Part shown: positions 23,518-36,400 of the stretch, in pieces
Numbering within the stretch: the stretch's first letter is position 1
Layout of the letters: each line of letters starts with the position of its first letter
From: Entomortierella parvispora
Taxonomy: Eukaryota; Mortierellomycota; Mortierellomycetes; Mortierellales; Mortierellaceae
Assembly (NCBI GenBank): GCA_963573315.1
Contig: OY752145.1
Location: 868,001 to 932,000 of the forward strand
Direction of reading: 5' to 3'
Length of the DNA: 64,000 nt
Program-made: the position numbers and the translations under genes
The notes under the pieces: model-generated
What the model saw: only the letters and a program-made list of their open reading frames with translations
Databases searched by the model: none
What the model was told of the DNA's origin: nothing

Positions 23518-25625
23518 ATGACATCCACATTCACATCCCACAGACCACCCGCCTTTGCCTTTGCAACCCTGGCTGTTCTTCTTGCCCTGGGCTTGCTCTT
23601 GCCATCCAGCGTCCACTCGCAGGCGTCAACGGCCCCCTTGCCTGTCTCTGGGCCTGCCTTTGCCCGCACAAACACCCGACTCTATATCCTCGGCGGAATC
23701 GCCAACAACATCAACTATGGTCAGTTCTTCTCCCTTGACCTCGCCGTCAACTGGACCGTCAATACCCCTGCGTGGACCCAGCTCAGCGATGGGCCCCAGC
23801 AAAACATCTTCCCCGCTGTGTTCTCTCAAGACCAAAGCACAATGGTCACCTTCCACTCGGGCGGCACGATCCCATCCTATCGTTACTCTGTCAAGTCAGG
23901 GCAATGGACCCCTTCCAATGCCCAGGCTGCTTTTGCTGGCTTGCAGGGCGTAGGCGCCGTGACAGACCCGACCACCGGCCTAGTCTACCTAGCGGGAGGA
24001 TACACTGACGGCACCCGAAACTCAATGGACATTTACAGTTTCTCGTCGGATTCGCTTTCACAGCAGCCCATGCCTGCAGCCTCGACTGTCTTTGCTAGTC
24101 GCTCCTACTATGCGAATGTGTGGAGTGAGAAGCGCAGCAGTATCTTGTACTTTGGTGGCTACAACTCTTCGTTGCAAGTGGCCCCAAATGACAATGTCGT
24201 GACTGAATTTGTTCCCTCCACCAGCACCTACAGCAACCTGGTAAGAGTTCTGATTATGGATCATGGCCAAAGAAGGCCGTTGAAAACAGTTTCTCCGTTG
24301 TTTCCCTTTTTTATTTTTTTATTTTTTTATTTTTTTATTTTTTTTTGTTTTGTCTCCCCTAACAAGCTGCTCCAATATTTTTCTTTTGCTCAACTCTTCA
24401 TTTCTCTTTTGCCTTTGCTCACAACAAAAAACAAACAAAAAAGACTACGACAGGGACGGCGCCTTCAATGCGAGCGGATCTCTGCATGACGTCCAGTAAG
24501 TAGGCGCATGCTAGTCGATGAAATTCATGGCCACAAGTGCTCTTTGACCCTTGGATCTAATACAGCTCTCTAATCGGTATAGACGACGATGGATCTTTGG
24601 TTGTCCTCTATGGTGGGCGGCCAGCAAACGGCTCTGCTTTCGTAGGAGATGTCTTTATCTTGAATGCCGAAACAGGCGCGTGGAGTCAAGGAGTTTCTGG
24701 TGCACCTCGTATCTATGCGGCCTGTACAATTGCAGGCGATCAACTTTTGGTCTGGGGTGGCATTGACGCCAACAGTCTCTTGGCCCCTTCGAGCGTCATG
24801 ATTTACAATCTCACCAACAGCACCTGGCTCACACAATACACCCCACCTGCTTCCTACATTGCTGCAAGGGCTAAAGAGTCGCCATCAACACCTAGTCCAG
24901 GATCCAGCCCCAACACTGGAGCAGACGACTCTGCCTCCTCCTCGAACCATGCTGGGGCCATTGCTGGCGGCGTCGTAGGCGGTATTGCATTAATCAGTGC
25001 CGGTGTTTTACTTTTTATATTCCGAAAGCGCCTTCACAGGCCATCACTCGTCAACACGACTGGAGATAGTGATGATCAGGATGAGCGCAAGCTGCCCCCA
25101 CAGTCGGCTCAGCAGCCAGAGGATGAAGAGTTAAAACGGTTGAGACTCCAATTGCAAAACCAGCAGGAACAACTCGAGCTTCAACGGAGACTTTTGCAGC
25201 TCCAACAGGAGCAACAATTGCAACAGCAACAGCAACAACAGCTGGCTTTTCACCAGCCGCACCAGTTCCAGGATGTGGCCTATTATCAGCCGCAAACGTA
25301 CTACAGCACGGGACCAGACTCTAATTCAATGTCAGCTTTCAACACATATGACGCTACAGCAGGCCTCAATGCTTTCTCAACCTCTGTGTCCCCTCCTCCT
25401 CCAGTTCGACCATCAGCGACCCCATTGTATGGTGGATATGTTGAGGGCAACTCCAGCTATGCAGAGTCGACTCCAGTTATCTACCAACAGTCCCCTGGGG
25501 GTGCATCTATGACGGTGATGCCTGTCACCGTCCCTGCAGTGACCCTGCCAGCCAGGAAAAAAGATTTTGACAATTACATGGAAGAGCGACCTCCGGGCAA
25601 CCCACACGCCATTGTCACTCTCTAG
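23518..25625 (+). CDS. Secreted/membrane Kelch-repeat protein
   Basis: Three exons, 23518-24240, 24444-24495 and 24583-25625, give 605 residues. The protein starts with a signal peptide (AFATLAVLLALGLLLPSSVHS). A Kelch beta-propeller follows, with GG-containing blades such as RLYILGGIANN, LVYLAGGYTDGT, ILYFGGYNSS, LVVLYGGRPANGS and LLVWGGIDANS. A Ser/Pro linker leads to one membrane helix at ~380-402 (AIAGGVVGGIALISAGVLLF), a basic RKRLHR stop-transfer and a cytosolic tail with a Gln-rich coil and Tyr/Pro-rich end. For intron 2, the first AG (ending 24565) breaks the frame; the AG ending 24582 gives CMTSNDDGSLVVLYGG, which continues a blade. Similar single-pass Kelch proteins are abundant in mucoromycete genomes; the ligand is unknown. 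Intron 1 carries an AT-rich TTTTTTAT repeat. Confidence 0.88.
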
Positions 25626-25947
25626 TCATCTATTTTTTTGACCCCTCTCGATCTAATATACACCCTTTCTGGTCATCACGAAAAACGATTTTTTATTCTG
25701 GATAATTTTATTTTTATTCCTACAAAAGCGCCAGACTCCACGTGATGCCTACCTACTCCAACGTCCATTCTTTCGCGCACATGGGTGCACATTCCACCTT
25801 GACCCTCTTGTTTCCTCCATCTCTGTTTGCTCTTGCTCTTCTTTCCTCCCCTCCTCCATTCTGCCTCTCATCACCTCTCCTCCTTTGTGCACAAGTCTCC
25901 TCACGCAAGCAGGGCCACAGACAGAGAACACGAAAACAATAGACGCC
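25626..25947. other. Promoter region of SNX4
   Basis: 322 bases with the 3' end of the Kelch gene, an E-box at 25739-25744 and a pyrimidine-rich leader. No gene seen. Confidence 0.55.
25739..25744. promoter_or_regulatory. CACGTG E-box upstream of SNX4
   Basis: The CACGTG core in the context CCACGTGATG lies about 204 bases before the SNX4 start codon, a typical promoter distance. Confidence 0.45.
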
Positions 25948-28460
25948 ATGGATAACAACGACGTCGGCTACAGCTCCGTGGCATGGGACACTTATTCTTC
26001 CGCTGACCACAACGGGGACGACGCCCACCACGGCACCAGCAACAACAACAACAACAACAATAGCAACATGCACTCGTCCCTCTTTGCCTCTTCGGACGAA
26101 GACGATGGCGACGACCACGCTGGCTTGGACGACGATGACCTTGCCGACATCACCGCCGCTGCCTCGTCCACCATCCTGCCTGCAGAGACCTCGGCCTGGG
26201 CGGATGAACCCCTGGACAATGAGGTCATTGACATTCACGGCCCTTCCTCGTCCTCCACCGTCGCTTCCTCTGCTCTTCACCACAACGGACACAACACCAA
26301 CCTCTTTTCAAACGACGACGACGAGGACGACAGTCCAGCGCACCAGCAGGTCTACAGGGTAAAAAATTGAGAACCAAAACTCGTCGCATCTTTCTCTTCT
26401 CTCCAAAGACGTCTCCGTGCCCCTCCCTCTTCTCTGCAGCATACTAACATGGGCCATGGCCCCATTTTTTATCTTTGACCTGATACCTTAGTCGCATGCT
26501 CCAGGAAAGGCAGTGAAGCGTGACTCAGTTCGTGCCTTGAGCGAGATGTCCCTGTCGACCACTGCGGCTACGCAGTTGGCCAACCTGATCCCCATGGAGA
26601 TCACCGTTACGGATGCTCATAGGGAAAAGGAGGGATCCTCAGATAGCTTTATTTCGTACCAGGTCAACACCAAGGTAATGACTAGATCTCGTACGCTTCT
26701 CAAACGTCTGTTTATTTCGTTTTACGCCAAGCCTTTTTTTTTTTAAACGATTTTTTTTTTCCCCAATTGCACACGACACGCGTCTATTTTGATCTTTTTT
26801 TTTTCTTTATAGACGACAATGAAGGACTTTTTGGGACCCACATCTTCGGTTCGTCGACGATTCCAGGACTTTACGTGGCTTCACAATGTGCTCAGTCGAG
26901 ACTACCCCGCTGCTGTCTTGCCTCCTCTGCCAGATAAGCACCGCATGAGTATGTTTGAGGGATAGGAGGGAGGATGTGTTCTTCATTTAAAAAGGGAGAA
27001 AGGTGTGTCCTGTGTGTGTACTGAAACTACTACTTTTTTTTTCCCTTTCATCATTGTAGGATATGTCCGGGGAGACCGTTTCAGTGCAGAGTTTGTAGAA
27101 AAGAGACGGGCGAGTCTGGAGCGATTCCTTCAAAAGATTGCGGTGCATCCAGTTCTGCAGCGGGCCGAGTGTCTCCGTGTGTTTTTGGACTCGAGAGACT
27201 GGAATTCGGATCTGGCGCAACAGAACAAGAGGCGACAGGATGAGGGACGATTGGATACCATTGGCGACGTGCTGTTGAATGCGTTTGCAAAGATCAAGAA
27301 GCCAGAAGAGAAATTTGTGGCGATGCGGGACGAAGTGGACAAGTTGGAGGAGAATCTTCAGGGCCTGGAGAAGCTTGAACAGCGCATTTTGAAGCGACAG
27401 GAAGAATTGGAGATTGATTACCGTGAATTCGGCGGTAGTGTTGCGGGGTTGGGCAATCTGGAGACTGGAATCACAGAGCCTTTGCATCGATTTGCGCATA
27501 CTGTCGCCAGCTATGCCAAGGTGATGAATGACCTGGTAAGTCCTGTGTTTCTTGTTGGAAAAAAAAAAAAAAAAAAAAAAAAAAACTTGAAGAAATCTTG
27601 GATTGAGATGGGCTTTCAGTACTGATGATGTTTATTTTCTTTTTGTTCTATAGTCTTCAAGAGAGGATGCCGAGTTCTTGTCGCAGATCCACGAATGTCT
27701 GGCCTACTGCAATAGTGTCAAGGTACTGAAAAACAACGCCTGTCAGCAATCTGTAGAGAGAGGTTAGGAAATGACATGGACTGATGTCGACCTTTTACCT
27801 TTTTTTTCTTATGCCTTTGCTTTGTCACAGAGCGTCCTTAAGCTGCGTGATCAAAAGCAATTAGATTTCGAGGAATTGTCGGATTTCTTACAACAGCAGG
27901 TGGCGGAGCGGGATAGATTGAAGAGCAATGGACGACTTGGTGGCACGGGTTCCATTGGAGGATTCTTCCAACAAAAGATGGATGAGATCAAGGGCGTTGA
28001 TCAGGAGCGTGCCAAGCAAGACAAATTGAAGCGAGTTGCCGAGCGTATTCAAGAGGTAACAAAAAACAGACTATTCTTCTATTCCAGACGCAAGAGCACA
28101 ACACTTGGGGTTCGGACAAGCCCGCAATGAAGACGAGTGTGGAGGGAACCCGTCATAAAGATGGAAGAGACTCTGTGTGTGTGTGTGTGCGCGTCTTGAC
28201 TCAACTGACCTCTGACCTTTGTTGTTTTGGTTTAAAAAAAATAGCTTCAGGATGCAGTGGAGAAGAGCAATGACATCTCTGTGGCATTCTCGAACGAGAC
28301 TTCGAAGGAATTTGAAATCTTTCAGCTGCAAAAGACAAAGGACCTGCGACAGTGCCTCTTGGATTATAGTGCGGGACGGGTCGAGTTCTTTGAGAAGGGA
28401 GCAGCGCTCTGGGATCAAATCATCCCAATCCTGGAAAGCATCCAAGTGGACGACGATTAA
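25948..28460 (+). CDS. SNX4: Sorting nexin Snx4/Atg24 (PX-BAR)
   Basis: Snx4 is a PX-BAR protein that binds PI3P on endosomes and drives endosome-to-Golgi recycling and selective autophagy. Eight exons, 25948-26358, 26492-26674, 26813-26948, 27060-27535, 27654-27722, 27831-28055 and 28245-28460 (the second coding part of the PX domain spans two of these), give 571 residues. Residues 1-137 are acidic with a poly-Asn run. The PX domain includes VRRRFQDFTWLHNVL, PPLPDKHRMRYVRGDRFSAEF and KRRASLERFLQKIAVHP, holding the PI3P-contact Arg and the PxxP loop. The rest is a helical BAR domain (KKPEEKFVAMRDEVDKLEEN, LKLRDQKQLDFEELSDFLQQ). Intron 4 contains a 25-base A run. Snx4 is favoured over Snx41/42 because of the KHRM-YVxGDRF segment and length. 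Confidence 0.93.
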
Positions 28461-29119
28461 ACGAACGAGCCTCTAAATATATCACTTTTTTGAAATGAAG
28501 CTAGCAAAACATGAAAGAAGAAAAAAAAAACTTGCCCAAAAAGCAGAGGATCGCGCCATCTGAGAACATCCAGATTCCATGGTAGCCAAAAACAACCGTG
28601 CATGAACAAAAAAAATCAATTGGATAAGGCTGGGTGGTTGGCGATGCCCCTTTCATTTTTCAATTGCTCTCGCCAAAGAGAGAAGGGTCTTCTTGCTGAT
28701 CCCAGGTGGGCATAAATGATTGCCAAGATACGGGATGTAGCAAGATGCTGTTGTTGCATGAAAAACAGCGACGGCGTCTCGGAGTAAGCTGGGGTCGCCT
28801 GGCCATGAATTTGTCATCTTTGCTATCTTTCTGGCCTGGGAACCCCACCCTAGTTCGGATCGGACGGATTTAGTCTGGATTTTCCTCCTTTTTTTACCGG
28901 AGAAAAAAAAAAAAAAAAAAAAAAAAAGGTCAAGACCAGATCGTCAAGTCGCGTTTCAAAGTTTCCCCGCGTTCAATTCCGCGGCAGATAACATTGTACA
29001 CGCGCGCGCGCCTATAAAAAGGGTGAAGACTCGGCTGTTCCTGCACATCTTCATTCTTTTTCAGCTAATTTTTTTTCTTTGCCCTCTCACTCCCTTCTTC
29101 ACTTTTACTTTTTTTCAAA
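28461..29119. other. Spacer and promoter of the GST-like gene
   Basis: About 660 bases. It holds the 3' end of SNX4, a 24-base A run at about 28904-28927, an alternating CG tract at 29001-29010 and a TATA box at 29013-29020. Reading frames here lack support. Confidence 0.6.
29013..29020 (+). promoter_or_regulatory. TATA box of the GST-like gene
   Basis: TATAAAAA lies 100 bases before the start codon, directly after a CG-alternating stretch and before a pyrimidine-rich leader. It is one of only two clear TATA boxes in the window. Confidence 0.65.
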
Positions 29120-30346
29120 ATGGTTTATACCTACCCTTCTACCAACGGTGTCAACACTGCTGCTCAAGCCGCTGTCCTGGATGACCTTCAGGCAACATAC
29201 TCGCTTTTGTACTTTGACACCGATGGTATTTGTTCCTCGATCCGCAACCTCTTTGCGCTCGGGGACGCCACCTGGAAGCAGTTGTATCCCCAGGTAAGGC
29301 GATCGCCCATCCTTTCGTCCCCCTATTTCTCTCCCTCTTTCTCTTTGTCTTTCTCTTTTTCGGCTACTCTATCACTCGCGCACATATTCATGCGAACGTC
29401 GCAAACAATTTAGTTTACCCGGAGCACAACCTAAACCAGTCTATTTTTTTTCTGGTGAATGTATTAGGACTGGGAGAACACGGATAGATTGGACAAGGAC
29501 TCGACGCCTTTTGCCGTCCTGCCCGTTCTCTATGTCCATTCTCGCGATGGATCCGAGGTAAACCTTTCAAAGGGGAATTCACTCGACGTACTGTACGTGT
29601 CAAAAAAAACTCTTGTCGGTATTATTTAGATTCTCAGTATTCTTTATTTCCTCTTCTGCACTCCAACAGACGGTCCAGATCGGAGAGGCCAAGAATATTG
29701 AACTCTACCTGGCCGAGAAATTCGGCTACTTGGGCAAGAACTCGTACGAACGGTACCTGATCGGATCTTTTGTCTCGTCCACTTCTGCCCTCTGGGACGA
29801 GTTCGTTTACGTCTCTCAGGCCCTCAGGACTTCCCACCCCGAGGTCTTGGCCGAATGTATCGGCATCTCGGTCACTGAAAAGATCCCAAAGTGGATCCAG
29901 ATCCATGAGGAACACTTGGCCGCCAATGGTCGGAACGGACATTATGTTGGTGATCAGGCAAGTAATTCAAACATCCCCTTTTTCTCCTCCTCTTCCTCCT
30001 TTGAAGAAAAAAACACTAGAGATGAATGAAAAGGAGTAAGCATCAGAAAAAAAAACTGACCTCTTCTCTCATCTTTTCCTCTTGATAGATCTCTTTGGCA
30101 GATCTTCGCTCTGGCGCCTTACTCGGCCTGATCCAAAGACTCCCTCAGGCGGAAGGTCTGGTCACGCCCGAGACCGCCCCCGGTCTCCTCAAGGTCAAGG
30201 AAGCCATTGATCACCATCCAAAGATTCAAGCCTGGCGCGAATCCGAACTCGCCAAGAGCATCCGTCCCAGCCGCCACCATCCCTCGAACCCCATCTCTCC
30301 CCTCGCAGGTTTTAATGACCGCAAGGGTAACAAGGTCGCTGCTTAA
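29120..30346 (+). CDS. Glutathione S-transferase-like protein
   Basis: Four exons, 29120-29293, 29468-29557, 29670-29957 and 30089-30346, give 269 residues. The N-terminal part is a thioredoxin-like fold (YSLLYFDTDGICSSIRNLFA, then PFAVLPVLYVHSRDGSE with the cis-Pro of GSTs). EAKNIELYLAEKFGYLG is the glutathione-site helix region. The C-terminal helical domain has SLADLRSGALLGLIQRL, equivalent to the conserved SxADL N-capping motif. The protein should bind glutathione or a related thiol, acting in detoxification. Intron 3 starts with GC rather than GT (GATCAG followed by GCAAGT), a GC-AG intron. A TATA box precedes the gene, suggesting inducible expression. It is convergent with the Vps10 gene with 128 bases between stops. 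GST class not assigned. Confidence 0.87.
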
Positions 30347-30474
30347 GCACCCACAAACAAACAAAAAAAAACCTTGGAATATTCTCACAATAAAGAAAAG
30401 CCCCAGGCCTGTTTTTTTTTAATTTCTGTTTCTAAAGAAGTCGAAGAAAAAACAGGTATTTCCATGTTACTGCC

Positions 30475-33400
30475 TCAAACCATGGCATCCAAATCCTCAT
30501 CACCATCATCATCCTCGTCATCCGACTCGTCCCGGTAACGCTCTTGTGCATCCTCGAGTCCATCCCGAAGACCGACATCGCCCAGGACCGTGGCCGAGGC
30601 ATGATCTTCATCATCATCGTCCAGATAGTGATCAAAGTAATCGTCCATGATCACCTCCCCGGGCTCTTGACTCAAATTCTGGTACCGGTATCCACTTCCC
30701 CGTGAGAAGAAGCCTCGGACCCGTTGAGGTACTATCGCGCCCGCGGTAGAAGAGACCTTGTCCCAGGCTTGGTAGACCATATCCGGCACACGGAAGCGTC
30801 CCCAGGACCGGGAGAAGGATCGAGGCATGTTCATGGTCGGCAGAGACGACGATCTTGGCAAATGTATCTGATCATAGACATCGTTGCCCAGACGGATAAA
30901 TGAGCCCCGACCGAACCGTCCCTTGTAATTGTTCAGGCCCCAGACGACACCATAAGCCAATACGCCTGATCCCATCAGGATGCCGACCCAGGAGAAGAAT
31001 CCCAATCCTCCACGGCCTGGGCAGTACTTTTTGGTTCCGAAACGCTCATGGTCGCCCTCGCAGCTCGAGAAGGCCATCTTGCGATAGCCGATCGACTCGT
31101 AATAAAAGTTCTGGCCGGGGGGTAAATTGGCGCAGACGTCCTTCTCGTTCACCGTGACGGGGGTCGCACCCTCGATCAGGACACATTGACCCGTCTTTTC
31201 GTCCGGCTCATAGTTGAAGTCGCACTCGAAATCCCTCTCGGCACACTGACATGCCTTTGTGATCTCTCGAGGGTTCACCTCCAGTTCGCCGACAAAGCAC
31301 TGGGTCTTTGCAATGCGTCGGAAGTATTCGACCTTGCGGCCAAACATACACTTGTCGGTCGTGCCCCTCAAATCGCCCAAGCTCCATCGCTCAAAGTCGT
31401 CGTGAGTCTCGTCCTGCAGGTTCAAGACACACTTTGGATAATCCAGTCCTTCAAAATCAATCTGGAAGAGCAACTGCTTATTGCCCCGAGAGGAACCTGA
31501 GGGAGGTTGGGCAAAAAGAATAAAGGACTTGCCAATCCCGTTGGGCTTGGTCATAATGTCCTTGACAATAACCTTTTCGGTCGTAAAGGTGAACTCTTTG
31601 AACGTTTCACCGTGGTCCAATGAGTACATGATCCAATCCGTAGGTGCATCATTGTCCTTGGCCAGCAAGATGATGCTTCCTTGGTCACCAAAGTCGTATT
31701 GATAAGGGCCCTTTTGGATCTCAGTCCAGGAATAACCACCGTCACGAGTCAGGAATGTGTTGCCATCCTCGTAGGCGCCAAGAGTTTTTCCCACATTGCC
31801 GACACCGATCACCATGCCTGGAATCGACGACGAACTGAAAAGATCCTCCACGTGCTTTCGATCCAGGTAGTTATGAAGGTTCAGGCTGCACTCCTCATTC
31901 TGGAGAACAATTGCAAAAGGGGATAGAAAAAAATCAGTATTCATGCTCAATGTGTTGACTGGATGAAAATGGATCCCACAGATGAACACTAATAAAGAAA
32001 TGTTACCTTGCAGGACTCGTACGCTTTACCATCAGAGTCCGCCTGGGGTGCTTTAAGAGGATTCCAAGATTGACCTAATATATGAAATAAAGAAAAAGTG
32101 AAGGAGAAAGAAAAGAAAAAAAAAAGTTGGTCAATCACATCAAAGAACGTTAAATCAAGTCATACGCTCGGCTCAAACTATACCATTATCAAACGTGATT
32201 GCTGAACGGAGCTGCTTCTTCTTTCCTTGGTTGGCGTCGTTGGGATTGATAACCTCGTTCAAAATGGCAACACCATCGATACCCTGCATCTTCTCGAAAT
32301 CCACATTACCGCTATTTCCCTCGCTAACGTATTTGTTGGAAAGCGAGAAATAGGTTCCATTCGAGTCTGAGGTGAACAATCTTCCGACCTTGGATCCAGG
32401 GCGATCAATGGAGGTAATGGCCATGAACACGGACCTGGTGGTCGAATCAAGAACAGTGTAAGCCTAGAACAACAACAGAAAAACAGTCTGTTAATGAAAC
32501 CCGAGTGCAAAAACAGAAAAAACTGCACTCTGGTCAGATGACTCACTGGGTTCACAATGTCATATCCATGGGGATAGCGAGCCGGTCTAAAGTTGAGGCC
32601 ATCCGTAGTGACGGACACTTGAAGCTGGCGCCGACTGGGGATGTACTACAAAGATGAATGGCATCACTTTAGATTGTTTTTTCTTTTTTTTTTTTTTTTT
32701 TTTTTCTTTCGTAGAGAAGCAATAAATACCTCTGCTGCGATCAGATAGTTGGAATAAGTTGCAAATCCAACAATTTGGTCAAACAGAATCCTGGGGGATC
32801 TCATGTAGTCATCCGTGTAAATGAAGCGAACAGGTCGGTCGACAGCATTCCTTTGTGAGCCTGTCTTGTCTGCGTATTGCTCACAGTAGATACCCTCCTC
32901 ATTCACCTGCGTGAACTTGGGGTCCCGGGCCCAAGAACAGGACCGAACCCACTCTGCCAGCTGACGCCAGTTTTTGCCAGAATCTTGACTGTAGTAGGCA
33001 ACCGAGTGGCAGCTAGAGTCACGCTCATAACTACATCCGGACTCTCCTATGTAGATCATCCACTCTGGCTGCGTAGGATGGAAGAACCAAGGGTTTAACT
33101 GAAGGTTCGTCGCCGCCGATTGCAATGGGAGCTCAAGAGCGTCCCAGTTGACACCACGGTCCTGTGTGAGGTACTGCATTTGACCCGAAGTTCCAATGAC
33201 AGCTCGCTCTTTCGAGTATGGATGGCGTTGAAGTCCAGTAATGGCGCCATCGATCTTTGAGGTGATCTCGTTCCAATCCCTTCCGTCATTGTCGCTCAAG
33301 AACACCTGATCTTCAATCTTGAGCATCGCTACCTATGAAACCCAAAACAAATATGGGCGTTGGTCGTTGGGTAGTTTTTTCGGTACGGCTTGGACAATAA

Positions 33401-36400
33401 CAACTTACATCAGAATCGGGAAAGTAAAAGAAGGTGTCACTCTCGTGATCATATCGGTTCTCAAAGGCCGACATCTTGCTGTCCACGTCTTTCATAAAGT
33501 TGCACTGGCGCTCGACTTGTTTCTTCTCCAGATCTTCGCCACCCTCGCAAGCACTTGCTTGGATTTTCCCAAGTCCAGAACGTCCCATGTAAGTGCCCGT
33601 GCACTTTGCAGGCTTGTCTGGGTCTCGACCTTCGGGTTGACATTGCCCTGCCTCATCACGGAAGTATCCAATTGCACATTCGTAATCTCTAGCAGTACAC
33701 TTGCAGTTTGCTTGCTCCATATCGGGAACGCCGTCATCGTCATTCACACGACATGTCCTATCAGGCTTGCGCCTCCAATATGTAATCTGAATAGATAATA
33801 ATGGCGTTAAACTCTCGTCGGTGCTGTGATGCTTCTTGTCTAAGCAAGCAAAGGGCTCCATCAAGTATGACCGGCATATTTTGTGAAGGGATAACTTACA
33901 TCTCTGCCAAGAATACAACGATCATCCTCTCCTGCAAAAGGTGACCATTTTTCAAAGTCGTTCTTTTCCGGATCGTTCTTTTTCATGACACAGGCACGAC
34001 GAGCACTAAAGTCCAAAGTAGAGATAATCGGCTGCTGGTCTCCGCTGGCGTATCTGCCAGTAATGGTAATCTTTGATGTGCGGGATGTCGACTCGGTCGT
34101 GACCGTAGAAACTTCGACAGGTGCAGTTGCAAACTCGGCCTTGTTCCAAGTGGCCCCAAAGTCATACGAGAAGAGGGCCTCCCGGGTCGGGGCACTAGGA
34201 TCAACACGGACAATGACACCTCCTTCATCACCAAACTCGTACAAGTTCCAAGTATCACTCACTTTTGTCCAGGTTTTGCCTGCATCACGACTGAGGTAGG
34301 TCTGACAATCCTTCAGGGGCAACAACCTCTTGCCGACATTGCCCACCCCCATGACTAGACCCAGAGCAGAGGAAGAGCTGAACACAGCGCCGGGGCCCGT
34401 TGAATCAGTCACACTGTGGAGATGCAGGTGGCATTCATCGTCATTGCAGTCGCTTCCCGCTGGAGCTCGGATCGGGTTCCATGAGCCGCCATCGTTGAAT
34501 GAGATCAAACTTCTGATGTACTTTTGTCCATCCTTGGCCAACGTCAGACGATTGGTGACCTGGTTCACAAGAATAACGCCATCGATTCCACCAATCTTTT
34601 CCCAGTCCACAAGCTGTTTGTCGTTGCGGTTGGTATCGTCGAGCTGGCGTGAAAAGTAGGTACCGTCGCTGTTGGATTTGAACAATCGTCCGTGCTCACG
34701 GTCGGCTACATTTGATCTAGCCACGTCCACCACAAGGCTCCCTGTCGTCGACTGCAGAACTGTGAATCCTTTCTTGTCCACTCTCATCTTTGGGGGGAAC
34801 TGGGCTGGGGTAAAGGAGTGACCATCTGTTGAAACATGCAAGATAAAGTCTCCATTGGACTCCTAAAAGTGTTTTGATTAAAAAGGTTTGTCCGTCAGAG
34901 AAACGCCACTTTTTAAAACCTTGAATACAAACATGAGCAAAAGTGGGATATTACCACTGCGACGGCCAAGAATTTGTCGACGACATAAAACTGTACAACG
35001 TGGTTGAAATTGACAAGTCTCTGCGTATCAGTGTCCAACATGTACACCATCTGTAGAGGGTTTGCCTCGGAGGAGTAGAGTTCATCCTGACAGACATTAG
35101 CGGGCTGGTTCTTGAGTTTCCAGGACATGGAATAAATACCGTGGCGAGGCATATCCAACAAATTGTGGCGTGCATACACAGCCTTGTCTACCCAAGTATC
35201 AACCTGTGCCCAGTTTCGACCAGCATCTGTTGACTTGTAGAGGCGGGTGAAGCACTCTTCTTCCTTCTGTCCAAGGTAAAGAAGCCAATCTCTCTTGTCG
35301 CTGTCGGGGTGGAAATCAATTAGATTGAAAGCAAACTGGTTGGGTGGTGCTGGCAAGACGTGCTTATCGAAACTTTCACCGCGGTTATGTGAAACGTAAA
35401 TGTCCTTGGTCGTAAACAAGTAAACCGTGTCTTTATCCTCATCATGGAGATAAAGGCCGACGAATCCACCAGCATCCGGCAAAATCTTTGTCCAGCTTAA
35501 CCCATCGTCAGTACTGCGCCACACCTCTCTAGCTTCGGACATGAACATGACCACAGACGACTGGATGAAGTACTGGAACCCAGTGAGCATCGGCGAGTTG
35601 AACTTTGAGAGCTGGTACTTGATATCCGTAGGGGCGTCCTCGAGGACGCATTGCTTTGTCTTTGGTTCATCCTTCTTCAATCCTTTTTCGCACTTGTTTC
35701 CTGGAACTTTGCGATATCCGGATGAGCCAACATAGGTGTCGCCTTCCTTGGTGCATGTGCCGTCCTTCATGGTCTCTTTACCCTCGAGCACACACACACC
35801 ATCCTTGAGAACATAATTGTAGTCGCACTCGAAATCCTCGTCTGTACATTCACAGATATCTTCCGTCTTGGATGGCTCCTTGAACGACTCTTGCACCATG
35901 CACTCGGCATTCGCCTTTCTTCGCCAGTACCAAGTTTTGGCTCCCATCAAACAGTCGGGGTTGTTGCGGATGTTGCGTGCGTACCATTTCTCAAAATCAG
36001 AGCTGTCAACGTGGTCATCACGCCGTTCGCATTTGCGACCAAAGACTTTGGTGAGGTCCAAGTGGTATTGCGTGACCTTGATCCCGTCTGCGTTCCGAGC
36101 AAAGAGCAAAAACTTTTGAGAGGTAGACTTTGGATCGGAAACCAATGCCGCAGGGCGGATATTTTCAGGGAGTTCTACTTGGTGCCTAATGAAAAGAAAA
36201 GGGGGGGAAGTCAGCAGGAAATATTGCGGAGAATTGATATCCATCGTGCTGTCCATCGTGCTATACATCTTACCAAGATTGACCACGATCGGCGCTATAC
36301 TGAAAGTATCCGACAGGGACATTGTCATCCCTAACAGCAACAATAAGACCGCCCATATCACCAAATTCATACTTGTGCGGGCGCTCAAGTGCAAACTTCC

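Noticed and set aside
22061-23738. Several long frames of 120-290 codons in the kinesin-Kelch spacer
   Set aside because: Composition is Glu/Lys/Gly or Ser/Leu/Pro from simple repeats, frames overlap on both strands, and no motifs appear.
24496-24565. Shorter intron 2 in the Kelch gene ending at the AG at 24565
   Set aside because: It breaks the frame. The AG 17 bases downstream keeps the Kelch blade in frame.
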